A program made the position numbers and the translations under genes. 64,000 nucleotides of DNA from Pythium myriotylum (lineage: Eukaryota > Oomycota > Peronosporomycetes > Pythiales > Pythiaceae): positions 2,666,001 through 2,730,000 of the forward strand of contig JALJCQ010000004.1 of the NCBI GenBank assembly GCA_023091665.1, written 5' to 3'. The notes below the pieces were generated by a model. It searched no databases, was not told where the DNA came from, and saw only the letters and a program-made list of their open reading frames with translations. Positions 52,777 through 62,758 of the stretch are shown here, one piece after another. Each line of letters starts with the position of its first letter. The first letter of the stretch is position 1.

Positions 52777-54598
52777 GGTCGGGCTTGGTGGTTTGCTGGG
52801 AAATCGCAAAGTGAGAGCGAAGTGAGTTGGGGCTGTCGGCAAGCAGGTCGTGGGCCACGTCGGTCGCTGTGTTTCTGGGTGAGTCAAATGCAATGGCACT
52901 CGTGGGTGAGTGGATGATGATTCTATTAGTACGGTCCACAAAGGTGGCCGCAACTTTCATTCAGAAGACACTCTTCCTGAACGTGCAGCCCCTCGTTGGA
53001 AAGGCGTGTCCACCAATCAACCGGATTATCCTGACGGATGGTGAAGATCTGAGAACAGGTCAGTGCTGTCATGAATCTCTGCCGACGAACGCAAAGACTG
53101 TACAACGTAACAAAAGCAGTCTTCCTGAATAACGACTGACGCACACGTCGGCTATGGGGAAGACTTGCGCGAAAACCCGTGTCCCGATGCACGCCAGTCG
53201 TCTCCCTTGTTGGTGGACCGCAGATCTTGATGAGAGAGCCACGAATCCGAGACCGATCTCTCTGCTCCATTGGTAGGCGTATTTGGTGCTTTGATGAAAT
53301 ATGCCCATCCAACTCACTTGTCGCTGACGGCGCGACGGCCCATAAGTTGCGTCGAGTAATCCTTAGTCCATACCACGCTCTGTCATGGTGGTGCACAGTT
53401 TCTGCTCTTGCGGTGACTGATGCTGAAGGTGAAATCAGATTGAAATGCTTCCACTTCACATCTGGGATACATCTCCTAGTTTCCGCATGCCGACACGATA
53501 TCGGCGGAATTTGTGCGAGAGCTTGAACTTCGGCTGACCTCGATCCACTGCGAGCAGCTGAGTGGCGGCTTCACAGTACAACATGCAACTGCTTCAATTT
53601 TTCTCCATCACTAGACAGGCGACAGCTTCTGAACTACATGCAGGGGCACAGATACATCCAGATTGGATCCAGGACCCGTTGACTTCCACGGGCTCATTCT
53701 ACTCGTCCGAATAGCGATGTACATCATTCACAGGCGTTGATGGTGTTCATTTGGAAAGGACATGATTTTTCTAGTTCGCTCCTCTCGAGGAAGGAGTTGG
53801 CCCCAACGGGAGCTCTCGAGGCGTCCCGAGGCCAATCACTCGACAACCTTCGACGCAATTCTGCGTCACCTGGAAATAAGGAGGTTGGATTTGAAGACCA
53901 CTAATGCGATGTTCAGACTGCGCATAGGTTTGAAATAACGTGGTTTCGAATCCCACACTAGCCATTCAAGATGGTGATGGTGATGCTCAGCCTCAAGTTG
54001 AGGAAGACGCATGTGTCGTTCGCAAAACGAATAAAAATCCTGACATTCCCGTCCCCGAGGATAACCCTCACCCCAGAGTGGCGGACTACAGTACAGTATG
54101 AGAGTGCCAAAGTAGAATCTGCGCCACTGCAGTTATTGCGCGCGACTCTCCATCGCAAAAGGCTCTCTACGTCAGGGCCTTCTGCAGGACTGCCCATTGG
54201 CATTTGTCTCCGTCCTAGGACTCATTCTTCAGAGCACGGAACAGTCGTTCGAAGATGGGCTTTTCAAAAAGCTCATTATGAAGAGAAGCTCCGAGAATAT
54301 TACAAGTTGAGAAGAGGAGACTGGATCCGACCGATCCCAAGTAACGTTAACGAGGAAAGCGCGCGTTATCTCTTTCGTTCACGTGTCGGATGCACGATCG
54401 ACTGCGTGGTATTCACTCACTTGAGCGAGAAGACGGCAATGATTATTGTAGAATCATCAGGCATCGCCTCACAGGATACGATCCCAAACAAAACGAGTGG
54501 TCGGGACAGTGGGCTCGAATCATGCGGGAGCGTGGGAGCTCGCACGCACATCCAAAGGGAGAAAGAATTCAGTACCCACGCCGAAAGCAGTAATTTAG
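52777..54598. other. Long intergenic region without recognised gene
   Basis: Frames of 177 codons (52926-53459, minus) and the first 209 codons of a plus-strand frame from 53971 show no known motif. The latter is treated as non-coding sequence joined to the transporter fragment at 54645. Confidence 0.45.
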
Positions 54599-54644
54599 CC
54601 AAACAAGCGAGCTGCGAGTCGCAGCTCGCAGCTCGCTTGTTTGG
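54599..54644. repeat. Perfect 20-bp inverted repeat at a gene break
   Basis: Arms 54599-54618 and 54625-54644 pair perfectly around 6 nt. It lies exactly where recognisable transporter sequence begins. Confidence 0.9.
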
Positions 54645-54933
54645 CATATGGTGTGTGATACTCCATGTGCGCCAGCAAGTCACCTACGTGTACCTCATCG
54701 CGTACGCCCCCAACGTCGTCGGCCTCATGTTCTTGCCGCTGCTTCCCGCGCAGAAGCGCCAGACGGAGGAGCGGAAGGCGAATGGCGGCAAGAACAAGAT
54801 CCTCGGTGGTATTATGGTCGTCTACCTCATCTTCGCTCTGTGCTGGGCTGTCATGGTGAACATCATGTCCATCTATCCGAGCACCAAGTGTCTCCGCATC
54901 GTGGGCGGTACGGGTTGCCACAAGAAGAAGTAG
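54645..54933 (+). pseudogene. 3' fragment of a polytopic membrane transporter
   Basis: About 95 codons encode two membrane-like segments (TYVYLIAYAPNVVGLMFLPLL and IMVVYLIFALCWAVMVNIM) with a basic loop between (PAQKRQTEERKANGGKNK), and an end CLRIVGGTGCHKKK. This resembles the last two spans of an oomycete transporter family, possibly folate-biopterin type, but the assignment is weak. The open frame continues upstream to 53971 with sequence that has no membrane segments, and a perfect hairpin sits at the junction, so this is most likely a truncated relic rather than a gene. Confidence 0.5.
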
Positions 54934-55273
54934 AGAGGGGTGTGCCAGCAAACAGGTTACGCATGCAAAGATAGTAGAGAGAGTATTATACCCGGTAGTA
55001 GTACAGTTCTAATACTACGTGCCACCTTTGGTATATTATCATGTCAACAGTAGTACTATTCGATGCCTCAGCGCGAGAGTAACTCCCTGTCACTCCGTCA
55101 CGACGCGGTTGTCAAGGTGTTGCACGAGAAGTGGAGCGTACTTTGAACTCAACAGTTTCAGTATGGATCGTTCTGGATGGATGCGAGTAGCCACGAATAT
55201 TGGGGCACTCCAGCTTTTGTTTCAAAAGTATTTTGGCAACCGCATCACAAATTCAGCATTTCACTAAGAGCAT
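54934..55273. other. Intergenic region
   Basis: No gene is seen. TAGTAGTAC-type motifs (for example 54996-55003) recur here and near 57700. Confidence 0.45.
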
Positions 55274-57334
55274 CTAACGTGGCGAGATCAAACCACCTGA
55301 ACTTCCAAGGAGCGGGGCGTGGTCGTGCGACCCGTCGTTCAAACCTTCGTTTTGCCTCGAACTCCCTGCCTCGCTTTCGCGGCGCTTGTCACTATTTCCT
55401 TCGTCCTTCGTGCCGAGCCCAAGCCACATGGCTTTGAAGTCTCCCGTCCACTTGCTTTGCACGATAATTGTCCCAAGACATGTAGGCACGAGATACATGA
55501 GCGCAGGTTGACCAACCTGCGTGATCGTCACAGCGAGATTGGCCATCCCGAGACCTACAGCGTAGCCAGCACTCACGGACCGAAAATAATTCTCTCCAAG
55601 AGATTGCGGCGAGTAATCGAATCGCAAAGCGTAGGAGAGCAGAAGACCTGGGAGGATAATGTCTCCCAGGCCGAGCATGCTAACGCCACCGAGCCAGTTG
55701 AAAACCCTCGGCAGCACGAGTAGCATCGGCATGGGCTCAGGGTCGACGCAGGCATAATAGTCAGGGTATCGCTCGCAATAGTCGATGCCTGGGTAGTCAC
55801 TGCGGGTGTACGCTGCAGGTCCGCCAGTGGCCACATCCTCCATAACACTGGAGCCGAACACAAGTGGCGATAAGAACACGAAGAACACGTCGTAACAGAA
55901 TGCCAGCGATAGCAAGATGGTCGCGACTTTGAGACTTGGTAACTGGACTGTGCGCAGAAAGATAAAGCAGAGCGAGACTCCGAAAACGTCTTGCAAGTAC
56001 CAAGCCGTGCGGCGATACACAAACCAGATGACTGCCAGCGCCGCGCTGCAGATTAATCCAAGCAACTCGGCAAGTGGCCACGTCTCGTTGAGCACAGGAA
56101 TAAAGAGTTGACGTGAGGCGATCGCTGGGATCATCGTCTGGAGAAGCGGTGCCGTCACGAGCTGCGTAAACGTGCCTGTAGCTGAAAACGCAAAGAGCAC
56201 GGGGATAAGTTGCGCGACCTTCACGTAGTAAAACACAGTGAGGAAAATTGCAGCGCCGAAGATGAACGCGACTGCTGTTTTGGCGTCGATCTCCAACGTC
56301 CCCGCGTGTTGATCCTCGTCGCCGCCCTGTTGCGAACCGTTCTCGAGCTGCTGCCGCTGCCAGAGTGCGAGGTAGTTGGGGTCTGTGCGACAGCGGTAGC
56401 ACTCGCGCTCATGGGCTGCCGAGTAGTAGGCGGCGCCAATAGCAGTGACCACGCCAATTGCCCAAAGTAGCAGGGAGGATACATCCAGGAACGGCGCGTC
56501 GCGAGCGAACGTCCTCGCCAGCACTTGAGGGTACCGCATCCACGTGCGCTCGAGTTGCTCGCCGTCCGCGATTGTGAGGTAAACGACGGGCACGCTCACG
56601 TTCTTGGCGAGCGAGCGATTGCCGACGCCCATGAGGATGGTCGTGTCCCAGAGGCAGCACACTTGCAGCCCGCCGCGTGCAGAGTCCTCGTGGCCCGTGA
56701 GCACGCAGCGGCGAGATTTGCACTTGGCATTGGAGTAGCAGCGCGCGTCGTCGGTGGCCCACACCGGCTCGGCAGCGGCCGAGACAAAGGCCTCGCCGTT
56801 GGCGCAGTCGTACTCAAACACAGGCTTGGGCTCGAGCTCGGCCGTGGCGTTGGTCTTGTTGGCGCTGCGCACGGCGTCGTACACAGCCTTCTTGGTGCCT
56901 CGGATGATGACGCCGCTCGCGCCAGCGGCCATGGCGCGCTGGGTCTTGTCTAGGAACGAGCAGTTGCCGCGGTCGACGACCACGAGGGTCTTGTACGGAT
57001 CGGCCACGAGTCCGTGCGGCGGCGCGAACGGCGGCAGCGTGTACGCGCGACATCCTTCCGGGTCGGACGCGTCCAGCGCCTGCATGTGCACGTGCTTCCA
57101 GCGCGCGTTCTGGATCTCGGGCAGCGGCACGCCCCAGCCGGCGCTCGCGCTCGGACTGCCGAGCAGGTCGACGAACTTTGGCGTCGCTTGGCGATGCAAC
57201 TGGAAGGCCACGCGGCCCATGGGCACGACGGCAGACGAGGCGGAGAGCAGGCAGGCGAACGAGAGCAGCGCGAGCGCGCGAGAGGCCGCGGGGCACGCGC
57301 AGGAGCCGCGCGAAGTGGCCGTCGACGGCGCCAT
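55274..57334 (-). CDS. Signal peptide peptidase-like intramembrane protease (SPPL2-type)
   Basis: A single exon encodes 686 residues. A signal sequence (about 15-36) is followed by a luminal PA (protease-associated) domain (about 75-265) with paired cysteines and several Asn-X-Ser/Thr sites. The multi-span part (about 285-620) holds the aspartyl protease motifs YD (481-482, FCYDVFF), GLGD (555-558) and PAL (610-612, QPALMYLVP). The tail is hydrophilic. This order matches SPPL2 proteases, which cut type II membrane proteins within the bilayer of endosomes or lysosome-like compartments. Confidence 0.93.
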   Translation of the reverse strand: MAPSTATSRGSCACPAASRALALLSFACLLSASSAVVPMGRVAFQLHRQATPKFVDLLGSPSASAGWGVPLPEIQNARWKHVHMQALDASDPEGCRAYTLPPFAPPHGLVADPYKTLVVVDRGNCSFLDKTQRAMAAGASGVIIRGTKKAVYDAVRSANKTNATAELEPKPVFEYDCANGEAFVSAAAEPVWATDDARCYSNAKCKSRRCVLTGHEDSARGGLQVCCLWDTTILMGVGNRSLAKNVSVPVVYLTIADGEQLERTWMRYPQVLARTFARDAPFLDVSSLLLWAIGVVTAIGAAYYSAAHERECYRCRTDPNYLALWQRQQLENGSQQGGDEDQHAGTLEIDAKTAVAFIFGAAIFLTVFYYVKVAQLIPVLFAFSATGTFTQLVTAPLLQTMIPAIASRQLFIPVLNETWPLAELLGLICSAALAVIWFVYRRTAWYLQDVFGVSLCFIFLRTVQLPSLKVATILLSLAFCYDVFFVFLSPLVFGSSVMEDVATGGPAAYTRSDYPGIDYCERYPDYYACVDPEPMPMLLVLPRVFNWLGGVSMLGLGDIILPGLLLSYALRFDYSPQSLGENYFRSVSAGYAVGLGMANLAVTITQVGQPALMYLVPTCLGTIIVQSKWTGDFKAMWLGLGTKDEGNSDKRRESEAGSSRQNEGLNDGSHDHAPLLGSSGGLISPR

Positions 57335-57635
57335 GGGGCCTCGTTGTCAGATCTTCTACAATATGGAAGAGGAGCAGCAGGAGGTTACGTTTCGAGCAGG
57401 GTACAATGGGTTATAATACCGGGTGTATATTATGTATCCGTTCGAAAGGTGTTGTAGAAAAGTAGTAGATCGTAACCATCGGCTTCTCTTCGATGGGAGA
57501 GGCTTCATGGACGCGACTGGCATTACGTGGTCACTAGAGCCGTGTTGGTCATGAGAGAGGCGCAGCTCATATGATGGTGGCTTTGCAGCACCACAACTAA
57601 CAGAACCGAACTACTACTTTCGCCGTAATCATACC
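57335..57635. other. Intergenic region up to the inverted duplication
   Basis: Upstream region of the SPPL gene; no gene is seen. Confidence 0.45.
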
Positions 57636-59262
57636 CCAACGTAGAGGTTACGATGTGATATTTGGATGAGAGTACCGGTAGTAGTAGCGCTTCCATAGGA
57701 TACGAAATGGCATTTCGATGAGAGTAGTACTACGATCCTAATACGAGTGCCTCCGTCCGAAGCTTGGCCTACGACCTTTTGATGTCAGAAGAATCGTGTT
57801 CCACTCGAGTATCGACAACACACCAAGCTTGGTCCACATCGATCTCATTGACTTTTACGTCTCCGTCTTCTACTTCAACTTCTACTTCTGCCTCTGCACA
57901 CGACACCATCCTAACCGATCGACTAGTATTACAGCAAACAGTGCCTCCTCACTCCGACACAAACGTGGCGTTGGGCGCCAGCGACAGGATCCAGTCCTTC
58001 ATGAACGAGACCTTGGAGTAGACGCCCGGCTTCTTGGCCACGCCACAGCCGTCGCCCCAGGACACGACGCCCACGAGCACGTCGCCCGACGCGCGCTCGA
58101 GGATGAGCGGTCCGCCCGAGTCGCCCTGGCACGAGTCCTTGTTGCGCACGCCGCCGGCGCAGAACATGCTCTCGAGGATCCCCTTGGAGCCGCCCTCGAG
58201 ACCAGCAGCCTTGCACTTGGCGTCCGTGAGCACCGGCACGTTCACACGCAGCAGCTCGCTGGAGGCGACGCCGTTCTCGGACTTGTCGCCCCAGCCCATG
58301 ACCGTGGCCGTGGCGCCGGCAAAGGTCTCCGAGTCGGGCTCGAAGAGCTTGATCGGAGGGAAGGAGGACGGGCTGGTCAGCTCGATGATGCTGTAGTCGT
58401 AGGCCCAGGTGTCGTCCTCGTCGGGGACTGTGGTGCCTTCGTTGAAGCGCGGGTGGACAGTCTCCTTCTTGATGCGGATGCGTTCGCCGTCACGCGAGCC
58501 GCTGCGGTAGTGTGAGCCGATGGAGACGTACTTGGCGAAGCCTCCGCAGTGGCCGGCCGTGAGTACGTGCGTGGGCGTGATGAGCGAGCCGCCGCACTGG
58601 GCACCCGCGGTGGCTGTGGAGCGCAGGCCGACGGTGTAGGTCTTGGTGCCGGCCGGGACGACGGTGCCACCGAGGATGAGCGGGTTGATGTCGGCGGCGT
58701 TCTGGGCGTGGGCGACGGCGGCTGTGGCTGTGGCAAGCGCGAGAGCGGTGGTGACCTTCATGGTGGGAAGGAGAGTTGGGCCGGCGACTTGGTGGTTTGC
58801 TGGTGAAGTGGAAAGTGAGGAATGCAATGGCGTCGACGTCGACGAACAATCGCACGTCTGGTGTTGTTGACGGCAGCGGCGATGCGTGGTGAACGGTATC
58901 CGCTTGTTCTCTTTGGTACAGTATGGTACGGCGTCGCATGGCCTTGGTCGGGTACAGTACAGTAGTGAGCAGTTGCACTGGGTGACTGGTTGGAGGATGA
59001 AACATTCAGAGCGGACAGGCAGTGTCATCTCGTGTATGCGTGTGTGGGCAAAGCAGTGCCATCTTGGTGGACTCAGTGCCGCGTGGACAGTGCTCGTGGT
59101 GTAGTGAACGACTGAGTCGAATCTCTATTGCAGGAAGCTGAGCACCTGTAGTCACGAGACTGACCCTCGCTTCCTCGTGTACTGTATCGAGTGTTTAGTT
59201 GATGGGGAAGGGCGATGCATTCGCGCAAACGGCGCACCGTTGCTGTCCGTTGCGAATCAGAT
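57636..59262 (+). repeat. Left arm of 1627-bp inverted duplication
   Basis: Every position inspected equals the reverse complement of 59888-61514 (mirror sum 119150); all frames in both arms translate identically. It contains the minus-strand trypsin copy B and its flanks. The match ends sharply at 57636 and at a T/C difference at 59263. Confidence 0.93.
57949..58761 (-). CDS. Secreted trypsin-like serine protease (S1), copy B
   Basis: The ATG at 58761 opens a signal peptide (1-19, ends AVAHAQ). The product has 270 residues, then ILGG at 29-32 after a short propeptide. Triad His71, Asp122, Ser215; S1-pocket Asp209; Gly-rich 216-226 region GDGCG. All support an active trypsin cutting after Lys/Arg. 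The longer frame from 59028 adds 89 residues with no signal and is leader. The protein is identical to that of copy C. It would be exported, where digestion of host or substrate protein is likely. Confidence 0.93.
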   Translation of the reverse strand: MKVTTALALATATAAVAHAQNAADINPLILGGTVVPAGTKTYTVGLRSTATAGAQCGGSLITPTHVLTAGHCGGFAKYVSIGSHYRSGSRDGERIRIKKETVHPRFNEGTTVPDEDDTWAYDYSIIELTSPSSFPPIKLFEPDSETFAGATATVMGWGDKSENGVASSELLRVNVPVLTDAKCKAAGLEGGSKGILESMFCAGGVRNKDSCQGDSGGPLILERASGDVLVGVVSWGDGCGVAKKPGVYSKVSFMKDWILSLAPNATFVSE

Positions 59263-59887
59263 TCAAGTTGAAGAGAGATCCGTTCTACGTTCGTCTCTGC
59301 ACTTTGAAGAGGCGATCAGGTTTCAAGCCCAGGAATTGAGAGTTCTGAATCGAAACTCTCTTCTTATCTCGTACGTACAATGAGCCCGTGAATGGAAGAT
59401 GCGCTTTGTGAGTGTGAATTGAAGGAGAAAATGTACGCGTGGCCGTGGTTGTGGTACATGTATCTTCATGTGTGTCGAGATGAAACTGTTCAAGTCAAGT
59501 TGACGGTGTCGATTTGAGCAAAGAAAAGACGGGTCAGGGACTTTGCAAGGAAAACCTCGTGACTGGCTCTGGACAAATGATTTGTTGTCGAGTGAACGCT
59601 TTCTCAACGTTGAAATCTCCGTCAGCATAGGCCGAATCGACGATGCGTCTAAGAGGCGGAACACGGGACAAAGCCATTGCTCTTCCTATCGCGATTCCCT
59701 AGGTGTACACGTTTCAACGCATGAAACAACAGGTAGACGACCACCCACTCAAAACTTCAGAGGTCGTTCGACGAAGGACCCGTCAAGATCAGAGTCCAGT
59801 CGTGATGGGTCCTTCATCTCTCATCCAGTCAGCAATGGATATCCTTAGTCTATCCGAGTGAGAAACACAAAGAGATTCTCAACTTGG
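59263..59887. other. Unique spacer of the inverted duplication
   Basis: 625 bp with no gene. It contains a 13-bp inverted repeat (59773-59785 with 59803-59815, one mismatch). A short continued similarity (CAAGTTGA next to both arm ends) suggests the original match was slightly longer. Confidence 0.7.
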
Positions 59888-61514
59888 ATCTGATTCGCAA
59901 CGGACAGCAACGGTGCGCCGTTTGCGCGAATGCATCGCCCTTCCCCATCAACTAAACACTCGATACAGTACACGAGGAAGCGAGGGTCAGTCTCGTGACT
60001 ACAGGTGCTCAGCTTCCTGCAATAGAGATTCGACTCAGTCGTTCACTACACCACGAGCACTGTCCACGCGGCACTGAGTCCACCAAGATGGCACTGCTTT
60101 GCCCACACACGCATACACGAGATGACACTGCCTGTCCGCTCTGAATGTTTCATCCTCCAACCAGTCACCCAGTGCAACTGCTCACTACTGTACTGTACCC
60201 GACCAAGGCCATGCGACGCCGTACCATACTGTACCAAAGAGAACAAGCGGATACCGTTCACCACGCATCGCCGCTGCCGTCAACAACACCAGACGTGCGA
60301 TTGTTCGTCGACGTCGACGCCATTGCATTCCTCACTTTCCACTTCACCAGCAAACCACCAAGTCGCCGGCCCAACTCTCCTTCCCACCATGAAGGTCACC
60401 ACCGCTCTCGCGCTTGCCACAGCCACAGCCGCCGTCGCCCACGCCCAGAACGCCGCCGACATCAACCCGCTCATCCTCGGTGGCACCGTCGTCCCGGCCG
60501 GCACCAAGACCTACACCGTCGGCCTGCGCTCCACAGCCACCGCGGGTGCCCAGTGCGGCGGCTCGCTCATCACGCCCACGCACGTACTCACGGCCGGCCA
60601 CTGCGGAGGCTTCGCCAAGTACGTCTCCATCGGCTCACACTACCGCAGCGGCTCGCGTGACGGCGAACGCATCCGCATCAAGAAGGAGACTGTCCACCCG
60701 CGCTTCAACGAAGGCACCACAGTCCCCGACGAGGACGACACCTGGGCCTACGACTACAGCATCATCGAGCTGACCAGCCCGTCCTCCTTCCCTCCGATCA
60801 AGCTCTTCGAGCCCGACTCGGAGACCTTTGCCGGCGCCACGGCCACGGTCATGGGCTGGGGCGACAAGTCCGAGAACGGCGTCGCCTCCAGCGAGCTGCT
60901 GCGTGTGAACGTGCCGGTGCTCACGGACGCCAAGTGCAAGGCTGCTGGTCTCGAGGGCGGCTCCAAGGGGATCCTCGAGAGCATGTTCTGCGCCGGCGGC
61001 GTGCGCAACAAGGACTCGTGCCAGGGCGACTCGGGCGGACCGCTCATCCTCGAGCGCGCGTCGGGCGACGTGCTCGTGGGCGTCGTGTCCTGGGGCGACG
61101 GCTGTGGCGTGGCCAAGAAGCCGGGCGTCTACTCCAAGGTCTCGTTCATGAAGGACTGGATCCTGTCGCTGGCGCCCAACGCCACGTTTGTGTCGGAGTG
61201 AGGAGGCACTGTTTGCTGTAATACTAGTCGATCGGTTAGGATGGTGTCGTGTGCAGAGGCAGAAGTAGAAGTTGAAGTAGAAGACGGAGACGTAAAAGTC
61301 AATGAGATCGATGTGGACCAAGCTTGGTGTGTTGTCGATACTCGAGTGGAACACGATTCTTCTGACATCAAAAGGTCGTAGGCCAAGCTTCGGACGGAGG
61401 CACTCGTATTAGGATCGTAGTACTACTCTCATCGAAATGCCATTTCGTATCCTATGGAAGCGCTACTACTACCGGTACTCTCATCCAAATATCACATCGT
61501 AACCTCTACGTTGG
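59888..61514 (-). repeat. Right arm of 1627-bp inverted duplication
   Basis: Reverse complement of the left arm with no difference seen; contains plus-strand trypsin copy C. Confidence 0.93.
60389..61201 (+). CDS. Secreted trypsin-like serine protease (S1), copy C
   Basis: The 270-residue product is identical to copy B (His71, Asp122, Ser215, Asp209) and starts at the ATG at 60389. Promoter and 3' flanks are also copied, so both genes should be expressed alike. The genes diverge, with 1.6 kb between their start codons (58761 and 60389). Confidence 0.93.
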   Translation: MKVTTALALATATAAVAHAQNAADINPLILGGTVVPAGTKTYTVGLRSTATAGAQCGGSLITPTHVLTAGHCGGFAKYVSIGSHYRSGSRDGERIRIKKETVHPRFNEGTTVPDEDDTWAYDYSIIELTSPSSFPPIKLFEPDSETFAGATATVMGWGDKSENGVASSELLRVNVPVLTDAKCKAAGLEGGSKGILESMFCAGGVRNKDSCQGDSGGPLILERASGDVLVGVVSWGDGCGVAKKPGVYSKVSFMKDWILSLAPNATFVSE

Positions 61515-62758
61515 ATGGTTATGGTGAGTTAATCTCCCTAACCCCAACGTGTATCAGTATGTAAACGTACCCTACTCCACCCACCGTCCTCCCGCATACA
61601 CTCGAATGCAACCATCGATGTTGTCGCCTGTCATAGGCGACAACGCCGCGGAGACAACTTCGTTCCGTGAGTTACAAAACAATCCGTTTTTGATCGTGTG
61701 GAATGTATAAATCCCGTCACGACGACCCCATCGCTCTCTGTCTCCGGCAGGCGATCGAGTATGATTGCCTCGGTAAATTGTTTTGAGGAGTTTCCAAAAG
61801 CTCTCAAGTCTATCCACCTGACTCAAGGCATGCACGACAAAATCTCTGCGTAAAGAGCTGCAGCTATGTCCGGTCCGTTCCGATCGTCGCGCACGAATTT
61901 TGTGAGTGACATGTGTGGTTCCCTCCAAGTTCGGTTTAATGGCTTCGCCAAGAATATATGGAGTTACCTGCTTGCGAATAATATATGGAGATACCTGGTT
62001 GCGACGACAACTATAATACCCTTCCAAGCTTCCGACAACAAGACATATGGCAGTTGACCCATCATGCGTCTTGTTTTGATGCCCTCGGCCCGATCTCAAT
62101 CATGACTCCCTTTGCTTCTCACCATCCGTGTTCTGACCGTTAGAACACATGTATCCTACAGTACGTTCGAACGAGAGATTTGCAGCACGTCACTCTACGC
62201 GTCACCCTGATGATCCAATCCACTGGACACCGTGCATGAAGTTGCATATAGTGCAGTAAGTCTGGGAGAATTTTCCCATCGCAGTGTACAGTGTCACATC
62301 ATCGGGGCAATGCGTTTTCATTTCTCAAAGAGGCCGCAACTCGACCCGGCTATGCGCCCAAGAATAGTCTCCTCTGTTGATCATTATCCGACATATTTGC
62401 GCAGTCCAAAATGATTCGAAAGTACGCGATATTGTATGCAAGAGGTGTGCTGAGTGTGAATCTACAGGGATAAACATATTAGTCAATGCAGCAGAACATC
62501 AAGGTAATGCGATATAGAAGGTGAAGTAGCGTCCAGAATGCTTGAGCTTGACGTTTTAAAGGTTGATCTGGACTTTCCAGGAGATGGTGGTGCTGACCCT
62601 CAATCTTGGCAACTGCAAGTGGTCAACTCGCCTCAGAGTGTATGTGTTGATGGTCACCAAGTTCTGGTGAACCTACACCCATGTGGACATCCGGCACATG
62701 GACACCACTCCCCAACAACCATTGTGCAATTTGCACCCAACAACCAAAAGCACCACCC
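61515..62758. other. Intergenic region upstream of the ABC transporter
   Basis: No gene is seen. A perfect 10-bp inverted repeat lies at 61620-61629 and 61635-61644, and a short tandem duplication (ATATATGGAG...TACCTG) at about 61953-62000. Confidence 0.5.

Noticed and set aside
53971..54598. N-terminal 209 codons of a 320-codon frame as part of a membrane protein gene
   Set aside because: This part has no hydrophobic segments or known motif and is joined to transporter sequence at a hairpin; probably open by chance.
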